In this document: positions 39,584 through 48,622 of the stretch, in pieces
Layout: each line of letters begins with the position of its first letter
Numbering within the stretch: position 1 is the stretch's first letter
Assembly: GCF_000374645.1 (NCBI RefSeq)
Contig: NZ_KB894800.1
Span: 354,589-418,588 of the forward strand
Origin: Arhodomonas aquaeolei DSM 8974
GTDB lineage: Bacteria > Pseudomonadota > Gammaproteobacteria > Nitrococcales > Nitrococcaceae
DNA: 64,000 nucleotides
Reading direction: 5' to 3'
Notes under the pieces: model-generated
Databases searched by the model: none
Told to the model about the DNA's origin: nothing
The model's input: the letters and a program-made list of their open reading frames with translations, nothing else
Position numbers and translations under genes: made by a program

Positions 39584-40390
39584 TCACCCGGCCGGTTTCT
39601 CGGCGAGATAGAAGTCCAGACTGAGCTTGCCCTCGGCGGCGAGGTCCGCCCAGTGGGCCCAGCTGCGGTGGTTGTTCTCCAGCGTTTCCGCGTCCATCTC
39701 CCGGGCGAACTCGCTCATGTGCTGCTCCAGGCGCGCGAGCACCTTGGCGCGGTGAAGCGCGGCGTGGCGCTGCCAGTCCCGATGCTCGACGAGCGTGAAG
39801 CCGGCGTCGGTGATGTGGCGCTCGTAGTCCGCCGGCGAGGAGAGGTTGGACATGCCGTAACGCGCCTCCACCGCGGCACGCTCCTGCGGCGTGAGCCGCT
39901 CGTGCCAGAAGATGTGATCGGAGATCACGGCGCGGCCGCCGGGCTTGAGCACGCGGTAGGCCTCACGCAGCACGCGTTCCTTGTCCGGCGAGTGCACCAT
40001 CGACTCCTGGCACCACCACACGTCGAAGCTCTCGTCCGGGAACGGCAGGTCGTGGAAGTCCGCGTACTCGAAGCTCACACGGTCGTCGAGGGCGCGGCCC
40101 CCCGCCATCTCGCGGCAGCGCGCGAGCTGGGTCTCGGAGATGTTGCTGGCGACCACCGAGACACCATACGCCTCGGCGAGGTAGCGCGCCGTGGCGCCGT
40201 AGCCGCAGGCGACCTCCAGCACCCGCTCGCCGGGACGCAGGCGCGCGGCCTCGGCCATCAGGCGCTTGGCCGCCCAGGTGGCGGTCTCGATGGTCTCGTC
40301 ACCGGTTTCGTACACGCCGTAGTGGATGTTCTCGCCCCACACGGCGGAATACAGGCGGTCGACGCCGCTGTTCTCGTAGTGTTCGGACAT
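39584..40390 (-). CDS. SAM-dependent N-methyltransferase, sarcosine/dimethylglycine methyltransferase-like
   Basis: 268 residues. The N terminus (DRLYSAVWGENIHYGVYE) follows the pattern of halophile sarcosine/dimethylglycine N-methyltransferases, which complete glycine betaine from partly methylated glycine. RVLEVACGYGATARYLAE is SAM motif I; WWCQESMVHSPDKERVLREA and RVLKPGGRAVISD follow. No glycine/sarcosine methyltransferase partner is in the window, so it may act on imported dimethylglycine, sarcosine or another amine. It lies between the transporter permease and the kinase-like gene. Confidence 0.72.
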   Translation of the reverse strand: MSEHYENSGVDRLYSAVWGENIHYGVYETGDETIETATWAAKRLMAEAARLRPGERVLEVACGYGATARYLAEAYGVSVVASNISETQLARCREMAGGRALDDRVSFEYADFHDLPFPDESFDVWWCQESMVHSPDKERVLREAYRVLKPGGRAVISDHIFWHERLTPQERAAVEARYGMSNLSSPADYERHITDAGFTLVEHRDWQRHAALHRAKVLARLEQHMSEFAREMDAETLENNHRSWAHWADLAAEGKLSLDFYLAEKPAG

Positions 40391-40435
40391 GGTATGTGTT
40401 CTCCGTTCCTTCAGGGTTGGGGCCGCGGCCCGGGC

Positions 40436-42415
40436 TCAGGCGAGCCCGAGCGCGGCACGGCGCCGGGCCACCCAGGCGCCTATGAGCCGGTCGGCGATCA
40501 TGGCGATGAAGGCGACACACAGCCCGGCGACCAGGCCGGCGCCGATATCCGCGCGGGTCAGCGCGATGTAGACCTCCTGGCCGAGGTCGCGGGTCCCCAC
40601 CAGGGCGGTAATGACGAGCATGGACAGCGCCATCATGATGGTCTGGTTGAGGCCGAGCATGATCTCGGGCAGTGCCAGCGGGAGCTGCACCCGCCAGCGG
40701 ATCTGGCCGCGCGTGCATCCGCACATGCGCGCCGCCTCGATGGTCTCGGCGGGCACGCCGCGGATCCCGTGGTCCGTATAGCGGACCGCCGGCGCCAGGG
40801 CGTAGAGGACGATGGCGACCATCGCGGAGAAGTCGCCCACCTGGAAGAGCATGACCACCGGGATGAGGTAGACGAAGCTCGGCAGGGTCTGCAGCGTGTC
40901 CACCACCGTGGTGGTCACCCGGTGGACGCGATCGCTCGCCGCCGACCATATGCCCAGCGGGATGCCGATCAGCGCGGCAATGGCCACCGAGATACCGCAG
41001 AGATAGACGGTGATCATCGCCTTCTCCCAGTTGCCGGTGACGGCGATGAACAGCGCCAGAGCGGTGACGCCCGCGGCGAGCCGCCAGCCGCCCAGGCGGT
41101 GGCTGAGCACCGCCAGGGCGGCGACGACACCAGTCCACGGCAGAGCCACCAGCGCCCGCTTGAACGGGATGAGCACGTACACCAGCAGCACCGACTTCGC
41201 CCCGTTGAGCGGCCCGTAGAGCTCGGTGTTGACCCAGGCGACGAGCCGCCCCCAGTACTCCGCCGTGCTCACGGTGAGGGCGTCCGGCACCCCGGCCAGC
41301 GGCGACCAGAACACGCCGGCAATCGTGGGCAACGCCACCACGGCGGCCAGCAGCAGGCCGAAATGCCGCCGCGGGAGTCGCGCCCGGCTGCGGGTGCCGT
41401 CGGTAAGCGCGCGCCCCAGCCGCTCGGTGGCGATGGCGATCAGGGTGATGGCGACGCCCGCCTCCAGCCCGTCACCGATCTGCAGCCGGCGCAGGGCACG
41501 GAGCACGTCATAGCCCAGACCGCCGGCACCGATCATCGAGGCGATGATCACCATGTTGAGGGACAGCATGATCACCTGGTTGACGCCGACCATCAGGCCC
41601 TGGCGGGCGGCCGGCACCAGCACGCGCCAGGTCAGCTGCCGGCGGGTGCAGCCGCTCATGCGGGCGAACTCCAGGATCTCCTCGGAGACGCCGCGCAAAG
41701 CAACAATGGTCACCCGGGCCATCGGCGGCATGGCATAGATCACCGTGGCCACCACGGCGGCCACGGGGCCGAAACCGAAGAGCACCAGCACCGGCACCAG
41801 GTACGCGAATATCGGCACCGTCTGCATGAGGTCGAGAACCGGGCGCAGAACGCGCTCGAACGCGGGATGACGGTAGGCGGCCAGCCCCAGCAGCAACCCC
41901 AGGACGAGCCCGACCGGCACGGCGACAAGGATGGAGGCAATGGTGGTCATCGCACTCTGCCACTGCCCGAAGAAGGCCAGATAGGCCACCGTGAAGAACA
42001 GCAGCGTCGCCAGACGGCGCCCGCCGACCCGGGCGCCGAAGAGCACCAGCGCGGCGGCGACCCCGAGCCAGCTCAACGCCGGTAACGTCATGCCGCCGCC
42101 GAAGGGCAGCTCGAAGCCCTTGGCAAGCACGAGGGTGCCGGCCTCCAGCGGCACGGAGAGCAGGGTCGCCAGGCTCCGCACCACCGAGCGGAAGCCGATG
42201 CCGCCGATGGCGGCGTCCTGGAGCAGCCACTCCATGACACCGCTCACCCAGTCGGATACCGGCAGCTCCCAGCTGCCGGGATAGACGCCGACCCAGGGCA
42301 GCCATCCGGCGAGCCGGTCGGCGACGAAGAGGGCGAGCACCACGGCCGCCACGGTCACCGCCGTGCGCGACAGCCCGCCGCCGGCCCCGGTGCGTTCCGC
42401 GACGGCCTCATTCAT
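40436..42415 (-). CDS. Osmolyte ABC transporter permease, tandem fusion of two ProW-like units
   Basis: 659 residues made of two homologous ProW/OpuAB-type permease units in one chain. The permease signature occurs twice: ALRGVSEEILEFARMSGCTRRQLTWRVLVP in the first half and GIRGVPAETIEAARMCGCTRGQIRWRVQLP in the second, each followed by an NQ(V/T)IM helix. Usually two copies of one half assemble; here a single gene supplies a pseudo-dimer. It overlaps the ATPase gene by eight bases. Inner membrane; role in glycine betaine/choline-type uptake. Confidence 0.92.
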   Translation of the reverse strand: MNEAVAERTGAGGGLSRTAVTVAAVVLALFVADRLAGWLPWVGVYPGSWELPVSDWVSGVMEWLLQDAAIGGIGFRSVVRSLATLLSVPLEAGTLVLAKGFELPFGGGMTLPALSWLGVAAALVLFGARVGGRRLATLLFFTVAYLAFFGQWQSAMTTIASILVAVPVGLVLGLLLGLAAYRHPAFERVLRPVLDLMQTVPIFAYLVPVLVLFGFGPVAAVVATVIYAMPPMARVTIVALRGVSEEILEFARMSGCTRRQLTWRVLVPAARQGLMVGVNQVIMLSLNMVIIASMIGAGGLGYDVLRALRRLQIGDGLEAGVAITLIAIATERLGRALTDGTRSRARLPRRHFGLLLAAVVALPTIAGVFWSPLAGVPDALTVSTAEYWGRLVAWVNTELYGPLNGAKSVLLVYVLIPFKRALVALPWTGVVAALAVLSHRLGGWRLAAGVTALALFIAVTGNWEKAMITVYLCGISVAIAALIGIPLGIWSAASDRVHRVTTTVVDTLQTLPSFVYLIPVVMLFQVGDFSAMVAIVLYALAPAVRYTDHGIRGVPAETIEAARMCGCTRGQIRWRVQLPLALPEIMLGLNQTIMMALSMLVITALVGTRDLGQEVYIALTRADIGAGLVAGLCVAFIAMIADRLIGAWVARRRAALGLA

Positions 42416-43469
42416 GGCCGCCCCCCGTGCCGGCGAGCACGGCAATGACCTCGTCGCGGCCGATCGTGCCGACCACACGCCCGCTTCCGGGATCGCGCAC
42501 GCGCAGCGACGTTCCGGCCGCCAGCACACGGGGCGCCACCGCCTCGATGCGCTCCTCCGCACCGATCTCCGCCGCCCCGGCGGGTGCGGTGTCCTCATGG
42601 CGCATGACCGAGGAGACACTGACGACCTTGGCCGCGGGCACGTGGCGGGTGAACTCCGCGACGTAGTCATCCGCCGGCGAGAGAACCAGGCGCTCCGGTG
42701 TATCCACCTGGACGATCTCGCCGGCCTTCATGATCGCCACCCGGTCGGCGAGCCGGATGGCCTCGTCGAAGTCGTGGGTGATGAAGATGACGGTCTTGTG
42801 CAGCACGCGCTGCAGCCGGAGCAGCTCGTCCTGCATCTCGCGGCGAATCAGCGGATCGAGGGCGCTGAAGGGCTCGTCGAGGAACCAGAGCTCCGGGTCC
42901 ACGGCGAGCGAGCGCGCGATGCCGACGCGCTGCTGCTGGCCGCCGGAGAGCGCCGCCGGCCGGCGGGCCTCGTAGCCGTCCAGCCCGACGAGCTCGATCA
43001 TCTCGCGGGCCCGGCCCTCGCGCTCGTCACGCCCAATGCCCTGGATCTCCAGCGGGAAGGCGACGTTGCCGAGCACATCCCGGTGGGGCAGCAGCGCGAA
43101 GTGCTGGAAGACCATCCCCATCTGGTGACGGCGGATCTCGGTAAGCTCGCGCTCCGGGGCAGCGAGCAGGTCCCGGTCCTCCAGGGTGAGGGTGCCCAGG
43201 CTCGGCTCCACCAGGCGCGAGAGGCAGCGCACGAGCGTGGACTTGCCGGAGCCGGACAGGCCCATGATCACGAAGACCTCGCCGGTGTGGACGTCGAGGC
43301 TGGCGTCGCGGACCGCCGCGGTGAGCCCGTGCCGCGCGAGGATCGCGGCATCCGGGGCACCGCCGGAGCGCTCGAGCACACGGTCGGCGTGTTCGCCGAA
43401 GACCTTCCACAGGCCCCGGCAGGCGAGCTTGACCGGGGCATCCCCGGCCTCGCTGGTATCGGCATGCAT
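42408..43469 (-). CDS. proV: Glycine betaine/choline-type ABC transporter ATPase (ProV-like)
   Basis: 353 residues. GLSGSGKST (Walker A), MVFQHFALLPHRDVLGN (Q-loop), ALSGGQQQRVGIARSLA (signature), LWFLDEPFSALDPL (Walker B) and FITHDFDEAI (H-loop) are complete. The QHFALLPHR segment and a C-terminal regulatory region ending in a CBS-like part are typical of the ProV/OpuAA group, where such regions sense ionic strength. It is downstream of the binding-protein gene. Confidence 0.93.
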   Translation of the reverse strand: MHADTSEAGDAPVKLACRGLWKVFGEHADRVLERSGGAPDAAILARHGLTAAVRDASLDVHTGEVFVIMGLSGSGKSTLVRCLSRLVEPSLGTLTLEDRDLLAAPERELTEIRRHQMGMVFQHFALLPHRDVLGNVAFPLEIQGIGRDEREGRAREMIELVGLDGYEARRPAALSGGQQQRVGIARSLAVDPELWFLDEPFSALDPLIRREMQDELLRLQRVLHKTVIFITHDFDEAIRLADRVAIMKAGEIVQVDTPERLVLSPADDYVAEFTRHVPAAKVVSVSSVMRHEDTAPAGAAEIGAEERIEAVAPRVLAAGTSLRVRDPGSGRVVGTIGRDEVIAVLAGTGGGHE

Positions 43470-43530
43470 AGGACGATGACCTGGCGTCAGCGGTGATACG
43501 GAGGGACGGGGCGCCCGCCCCGCGGAGCAG

Positions 43531-43556
43531 GGCGGCGCCGCGAGTGCGGCGCCGCC
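43531..43556 (-). promoter_or_regulatory. Intercistronic hairpin between binding protein and ATPase genes
   Basis: GGCGGCGCCGC and GCGGCGCCGCC pair perfectly around GAGT, ten bases after the binding-protein stop. Such hairpins often protect the upstream message so that the binding protein is made in excess over the membrane parts. Confidence 0.6.
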
Positions 43557-43566
43557 GTTACCGGCG

Positions 43567-44544
43567 TTACTTCGCCGGAATCCAGGACCGCCAGGTGTCC
43601 TCGTTCTCGGCCATCCACTTATCGACCACGGTCTGCAGCGGTCGCCCGTCGACGTCGATGGCACCGATCATCCGGCCCATTTCGTCGTTCTCGATGTGGA
43701 AGTTGCGGATCGCGGTGTAAGCGGCAGGCCAGACGTCCTCGCCACCGGCCCAGGCGACCTTCTTGATCCAGCCGCGGGGGTTGCCGCAGTCATAGGTGGC
43801 ATCCGGGTTGATCCCCCAGGACGGGTCGTCGTAGCAGCCGTCCCCGTACTTCGGGAACCGCACCCACTCGCCCTCGAACTGCTGCGGCGCCCAGTGGGGC
43901 GTCCAGAGCCAGGCGAGGATCGGGGCCTTGCGCTGGTAGGCAGACTGGATCTCTGCCATCAGCGCCGCCTCCGTGCCGGAATGCACGACCTCGAAGGGCA
44001 GGTCCAGGGCCTCGATACGCTCCTCGGCGTGGCCGTCCCAGGTGACCGCGCCCCCGAGGTAGCGCCCCTTGGGCTGCGTGGTGGGCGTGGCGAAGACGTC
44101 GGCGCAGTCCTTCAGCGCCTCCCAGTCCGGCAGCCCGGGGCAGCGCTCCTCCATGTACTTCGGATACCACCAGTCCTCGACGGCCCGCATCCCGGTCTCG
44201 CCCATGTCGAGGACCTTGCCGCCGGCAACGGCCTCCTCCATGAGGTCCTTAGCGGTCGTTTCCCAGATCTCCATGGCGACGGTGAGATCGCCGGACTTCA
44301 GGCCCGTGAACTGGGCCATGTAGTCCGCCTGAACGTAGTCCACCTCGTAGCCCATCTCCTCGAGCACGCCACCCATGATGCGGGTGCTCACGTTCTGGCC
44401 GGTCCAGTCGTTGAGCGTCAGCCGGATGGGCTTGTCCGTCTCCGGGAAGTCAGCGGCGGAAGCCGCACCGGCGGCGCCGAGCGCCACGGTCGCACCCACG
44501 GCCCACAAAAACCCACAATTTCTGATCCAATTCCTGAGCTGCAT
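43567..44544 (-). CDS. proX: Glycine betaine/choline-type ABC transporter substrate-binding protein (ProX/OpuAC-like)
   Basis: 325 residues with a signal peptide ending near residue 30 (AGAASAADFPE). The mature part has ETDKPIRLTLNDWTGQNVS, MEIWETTAKD, WYPKYMEERCPGLPDW and FPKYGDGCYDDPSW, with many tryptophans of the kind that form the aromatic cage for quaternary amines. Two cysteine pairs are probably disulfides. It leads the osmolyte operon; the DeoR gene is divergent. Confidence 0.9.
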   Translation of the reverse strand: MQLRNWIRNCGFLWAVGATVALGAAGAASAADFPETDKPIRLTLNDWTGQNVSTRIMGGVLEEMGYEVDYVQADYMAQFTGLKSGDLTVAMEIWETTAKDLMEEAVAGGKVLDMGETGMRAVEDWWYPKYMEERCPGLPDWEALKDCADVFATPTTQPKGRYLGGAVTWDGHAEERIEALDLPFEVVHSGTEAALMAEIQSAYQRKAPILAWLWTPHWAPQQFEGEWVRFPKYGDGCYDDPSWGINPDATYDCGNPRGWIKKVAWAGGEDVWPAAYTAIRNFHIENDEMGRMIGAIDVDGRPLQTVVDKWMAENEDTWRSWIPAK

Positions 44545-44897
44545 CGGTCATTCCCCTCTTCAGCCGATCTCCTGCTTCGGCGCCCGGGCACAGCCGTACA
44601 AGGACCGGCCGGCAGCGCGTCAGCATTCACAAATTACCGATCAAAGGCCATTTATTTCGTAATCCGGGCCATCTCTGACGCCGGTCTCGTCACCCACGCG
44701 ACCACGGCGCAAGGCCGTGAAAGGCGTGCTGCCGCCCCGCCGGCACGGGATCCGGGGGTCGACAAAGATCAAACTTTTTCCACAAATTACCACATATTCA
44801 GTCAGACTCAAGCCCGTATGCGTTACAATCGGCGAGCAAGAGGCGTGGTGGTGTGATCGCCGCCGGCGCCGGGGACGGCTCACAGGGAGGGTTCGAT
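44545..44897. promoter_or_regulatory. Divergent control region between osmolyte operon and DeoR gene
   Basis: CACAAATTACC occurs twice in direct orientation (44628-44638 and 44781-44791). GATCAAA occurs once beside each copy, after the first (44639-44645) and eight bases before the second (44767-44773). The pairing in a short AT-richer region between a regulator and its likely target suggests operator sites. No coding sequence is seen, apart from an alternative GTG start for DeoR at 44853. Confidence 0.5.
44802..44829 (+). promoter_or_regulatory. Possible promoter of the DeoR gene
   Basis: TCAGAC (44802-44807) and TACAAT (44824-44829) are 16 bases apart. The -10 is good and the -35 weak. The start point would lie 60 bases before the TTG start chosen for the gene and just downstream of the second CACAAATTACC copy. 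Confidence 0.45.
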
Positions 44898-45674
44898 TTG
44901 CACAAAGCCGCACGACACAAGGCCATACTGAGTCTCCTCGAGACCCACGGCTCCTGCAGCGTCGCCGAGCTGGTGGACTCGCTGGGGGTCTCCGACGAGA
45001 CCGTGCGCCGGGACATCAAGACCCTGGCCAACCGGGACCTCATCGAGCGGGTCCGCGGCGGCGCCATGCTGCCCGCGTTCGTGCGCGAGCCCGGCTTCCA
45101 GCAGCGCATGACCAGCAACGCCCGGGAGAAGCGGGCCATCGCCCGCGAGGCCGCCGCACTGATCGAGAACGGCGACTCCGTGCTGCTGGAGAACGGCAGC
45201 ACCAGCCTGTACGTCGCGCGGGCGCTGCGCGGCCACCGCGACCTGTTCGTCGTCACCAACGGCCTGGACATCGCGCGCACCCTGCTCGGCAACGGCAACC
45301 GCGTGCACATGGCCTGCGGCGAGGTCCGCGCCGACGACGGCGCGGTGCTCGGGGCCAGCGCGATCGAATTCGTGAGCCGCTTTCGCGTGCGCTACGCGGT
45401 CATCACCGCGGGCTCCGTACACGTGGACGGCGGTCTGATGAACTACTACTACGACGAGACCGAGTTCTCCCACGCCGCCCTGGGGCAGGCCCTGCACGTC
45501 ATCGCGGTAACCGACCACACGAAGTTCCGCACCCAGGCACCGGTAAGGCTGTGCGAGTTCGAGCGCATCGGCACCCTGATCACCGACCGCCAGCCCTCGG
45601 AACCACTGGTGGAGCGTCTCCGCGATGCCGAGGTGCGCCTGCTCGTCGCCGGCCCGGGATCGGCCGGGGACTGA
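44898..45674 (+). CDS. DeoR-family transcriptional regulator
   Basis: 258 residues from the TTG at 44898 (HKAARHKAILSLLETHGSCS). The DNA-binding helix-turn-helix is VAELVDSLGVSDETVRRDIKTL; the sugar-phosphate-isomerase-like sensor domain has ENGSTSLYVARAL, VVTNGLDIARTL and GGLMNYYYDETEFSHAAL. GGGAGGG six bases upstream supports the TTG; a GTG at 44853 would add 15 residues without family match. DeoR proteins usually sense phosphorylated metabolites, which would fit the kinase-like gene in the divergent operon. Confidence 0.88.
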   Translation: MHKAARHKAILSLLETHGSCSVAELVDSLGVSDETVRRDIKTLANRDLIERVRGGAMLPAFVREPGFQQRMTSNAREKRAIAREAAALIENGDSVLLENGSTSLYVARALRGHRDLFVVTNGLDIARTLLGNGNRVHMACGEVRADDGAVLGASAIEFVSRFRVRYAVITAGSVHVDGGLMNYYYDETEFSHAALGQALHVIAVTDHTKFRTQAPVRLCEFERIGTLITDRQPSEPLVERLRDAEVRLLVAGPGSAGD

Positions 45675-45747
45675 ACGCCGCAACGCACGATTGCCTCTGC
45701 GCTCAGATCGTCGATAATGCGTGCAGACCTTCGATGGGAGCATTCAC

Positions 45748-47751
45748 TTGGCGCAGGGGCGGCAGCGCTGGCTGCAGAGACAGGCACCGGTCCTGGAATC
45801 GATACCGGATGCCGTGGCGATACTGGACCGGCAAGGACGCCGCCTCTACGGTAACGATCTCTACCACGCGCTGTGCCGCGAGCATGGTGTCCCGGATCTA
45901 CGCCCGGCCACGCTGGATGCCGCCATGCCAGACTGGGACGCAATAGGCGCCGCGGCGTCCGCCGCCGGCCACTGGGAGGGGGCGATAACCGTGCCCGCGG
46001 CGCACGCCCCCCGCCGGACCCTGCGCTGCCATGTCCGCCCCATGACCGCCCCGGCCGGCGGGGATACGCTGTTCGCGGCGACGTTCACCGACATCACGGA
46101 GCTGGCCGAGGCGCACCAGACCTCGGACGGCCATGCACGGCTGATCGCACAGCTACCCCATCTGCAGGCCCCCGGGGCGGGCGCCGGAGACACCGCGGTG
46201 CGGGTCTTCCGAGACACCCTGGTCGAGGCCCTTGCGGCGCTCGATCTCGGTCGCGCCGAGACCATTCCCGACGGTGACGAGACCGACGGGGGGTGGTTCT
46301 ACTGCCCGCTGACCGGGGACCGGCAGGAGGCCCGGCTGGTCTGGCGCGTCGGTGAGCCGCGCCACGGCGGCCGGGCCTTCCAGGCCCGCTTTAACGCGGC
46401 ACGCGAGCTCTCGCCCGCCGAGCGCCGCCTGGCCGTGACCGCCACCCGGGCGCTGACCACGAGCACCGAGCGCGCCGGCCAGCTCGCGCGCCTGCACCGC
46501 ACGGCATTCAGCGACGACGTCACCGACCTGCTCAACCGCCGCGGCTTCGAGCATTTCGCCGCGCCGCTGCTCGCCGGCGGCGAGCCGGCATCGCTGCTGC
46601 TCATCGACATGGACCGTTTCAACCGCGTGATCGGCACGCTCGGCCACGACGCCGCCGACGCCTACCTCCACGCCATGGGCGAGCGGCTGGTCGGCGCCGC
46701 CGGCCCGGGACGCCTGGTCGCGCGCATGGGCGGCGACGAGTTCGCCATCCTTGTGCCCGGCGGCATGGGACTCGCCCGCGGCGTCGCCGAGGCCATTCAC
46801 GAGCGCCTGGAGACGCCGATGACCATCGCCGCCCGGCCGGTGCGCGCGCGGGTGCACATCGGTATCGCCTCCGCCCCGAGGCACGGGAGCAGCCTCGCGG
46901 AGCTCCGCCGCTGCGCCGATCGCGCCATGTTCACCGCCAAGCGCACCGGGCGGAGCACGAACCTGTTCCGGCCGGAACGCGAGCTCACCGACCGAACCGC
47001 CCTGTGGGTGGAAGGGCGACTGGAGGCGGCCATCTCCGAGGAACTCCTCACCCTCGCCGTGCAGCCGATCATGCGGCTCGACAGCGGCGAGGTGACGGAG
47101 GTCGAGCTACTGCTGCGCTGGGACGACCCGATGCTCGGCACGGTCGCACCGGCCACGTTCGTGCCCGTCGCCGAGCACGCCGGCCTGAGCGAACGCCTGG
47201 ATCGCTATGTCGTCGCCAAGGGCCTGCGCGAGACGCGCCACCTGGACTGCGCCGTGGCCATCAACCTCGCCGCCCCCACGCTCTACGACCCCGCCTTCGC
47301 GGACTTCGTGTTCACCCACCTCGAGCACGCCGGACGCACACCGGACACGATGGTCTTCGAGATCACCGAGCGCCTCGTCGCCGACGCGGACCGCGCCCGC
47401 CCCACCCTGCAGCGGCTCACCGACGCGGGCGTGCGCATCGCCATCGACGACTTCGGCGCCGGCTACTCGTCCCTCGGGGTGCTCCCCGACCTGCCGCTCA
47501 GCCGCCTCAAGGTGGACAAGTCCTTCCTCATCGGCAGCCGCGGCAACCCGCGCCACCGCGAGGTGATCATCGGCACCCTGCGGCTCGCCTCGGCACTCGG
47601 GCTGGAGGCACTGGTCGAGGGCGTGGAGCGCGCCGAGGACATGGAGTGGCTGCGCGGCGTGGGCTGCGACTTCGCCCAGGGCTTCCTGTTCGGCACCCCC
47701 ATCGCCCTGTCGGACTGGCCCGGCACCGACGACGACCCCCGCCCCGCCTGA
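45748..47751 (+). CDS. GGDEF-EAL cyclic-di-GMP protein with N-terminal PAS-like region
   Basis: 667 residues from a TTG start with GGGAG seven bases upstream; a GTG at 45721 without a ribosome site would add nine. Order: PAS-like sensor (PVLESIPDAVAILDRQGRRLYGND), linker, GGDEF domain with an intact RMGGDEFAIL, then an EAL domain. EAL residues are largely intact: the core triplet reads ELL in VELLLRW, followed by INLAA, FEITERL, IDDFGAGYSSL, KVDKSFL and LVEGVE. So both synthesis and breakdown of c-di-GMP are possible. No membrane segment is visible, so it should be cytoplasmic. Confidence 0.9.
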   Translation: MAQGRQRWLQRQAPVLESIPDAVAILDRQGRRLYGNDLYHALCREHGVPDLRPATLDAAMPDWDAIGAAASAAGHWEGAITVPAAHAPRRTLRCHVRPMTAPAGGDTLFAATFTDITELAEAHQTSDGHARLIAQLPHLQAPGAGAGDTAVRVFRDTLVEALAALDLGRAETIPDGDETDGGWFYCPLTGDRQEARLVWRVGEPRHGGRAFQARFNAARELSPAERRLAVTATRALTTSTERAGQLARLHRTAFSDDVTDLLNRRGFEHFAAPLLAGGEPASLLLIDMDRFNRVIGTLGHDAADAYLHAMGERLVGAAGPGRLVARMGGDEFAILVPGGMGLARGVAEAIHERLETPMTIAARPVRARVHIGIASAPRHGSSLAELRRCADRAMFTAKRTGRSTNLFRPERELTDRTALWVEGRLEAAISEELLTLAVQPIMRLDSGEVTEVELLLRWDDPMLGTVAPATFVPVAEHAGLSERLDRYVVAKGLRETRHLDCAVAINLAAPTLYDPAFADFVFTHLEHAGRTPDTMVFEITERLVADADRARPTLQRLTDAGVRIAIDDFGAGYSSLGVLPDLPLSRLKVDKSFLIGSRGNPRHREVIIGTLRLASALGLEALVEGVERAEDMEWLRGVGCDFAQGFLFGTPIALSDWPGTDDDPRPA

Positions 47752-47829
47752 ACCGCCGCCTGCGCGGACTGGTATCCTGCCCGCACCGACGCAGGGCAGC
47801 CGGAGCACGACTCGCACACCGGAGGCACC

Positions 47830-48336
47830 ATGGGCCGCTACCGACCGCCACGTCCACGCTCGTCACCCTACATCACGCCCGAGGGCTGGGACCGCCTCAA
47901 CGCCGAGCTCGACTGGCTCTGGCGCGAACGCCGCCCCGAGGTTACCCAGGCGGTATCGGAGGCCGCCGCGATGGGCGACCGCTCCGAGAACGCGGAGTAC
48001 ATCTACGGCAAGAAACAGCTCCGCGAGATCGACCGCCGGATCCGCTATCTCAGCAAGCGGCTCGACGCGCTGACCGTCGTGCGTGAGCGCCCGGCGGACC
48101 GGGACCGCGTGTTCTTCGGCGTCTGGCTGGAGGTGGAGGACGAGGCCGGCGACCCCGCCTGCTTCCGCATCGTCGGCGCCGACGAGATCGACCCCGCCCA
48201 CGGCTGGATCAGCGTGGACTCGCCATTCGCCCGCGCGGCCCTGGGCAAGGCCGTGGACGAGGAGTTCGTCGTGCCCACGCCCCACGGCGAGACGGTCTAC
48301 ATCGTCACCGCCGTGCACCACGAACCACCGGCCTGA
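47830..48336 (+). CDS. greB: Transcription elongation factor GreB
   Basis: 168 residues. The N-terminal coiled coil has YITPEGWDRLNAELDWLWRE and the tip acidic residues in MGDRSENAEYIYGKKQLREIDRR; the C-terminal FKBP-like domain has FRIVGADEIDP, ISVDSPFARAALGKAVDEEF. The LWRERRPEVTQAVSEAAA stretch separates GreB from GreA. It rescues backtracked RNA polymerase by stimulating cleavage. CCGGAGG precedes the ATG. Confidence 0.96.
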   Translation: MGRYRPPRPRSSPYITPEGWDRLNAELDWLWRERRPEVTQAVSEAAAMGDRSENAEYIYGKKQLREIDRRIRYLSKRLDALTVVRERPADRDRVFFGVWLEVEDEAGDPACFRIVGADEIDPAHGWISVDSPFARAALGKAVDEEFVVPTPHGETVYIVTAVHHEPPA

Positions 48337-48521
48337 GACCCCCGCACGCCCCCCGGTCCCTGCACGGAAGCAGCCTCCGGCGGCCCGGCCGGGAGTGCCG
48401 CGTGAGGGCGGGAACCGCCTCCCGGAAGCAACGACAGGCCCGGGCCGTGACAGGGTCACCGCGCCCGCGGGACGGCACTTCACCGGCCACTGAGGGCCGG
48501 CCGCCGCCACCCCGAACTAAC

Positions 48522-48557
48522 AAACAGTCTTGACTGTTTTTATCTTTCTCCTACGCT
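48522..48557 (+). promoter_or_regulatory. Palindromic operator overlapping the -35 of the TRAP operon
   Basis: AAACAGTC-TT-GACTGTTT (48522-48539) is a perfect palindrome. Its right half contains TTGACT, a good -35 (48530-48535), followed 16 bases later by TACGCT, a weak -10. This geometry fits repression by the TetR-type protein encoded second in the same operon. Confidence 0.65.
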
Positions 48558-48622
48558 CAATTTTGGGGTTTGCGTAACCGCAACTGGCTCCAAGAACAAC
48601 GCCACCACGCTGGAGGAAGACC

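Noticed and set aside
39512-42085. 857-codon plus-strand open frame
   Set aside because: It is antisense to the methyltransferase and permease genes; its His/Gly/Asp-rich product is typical of reverse reading of GC-rich membrane-protein genes.
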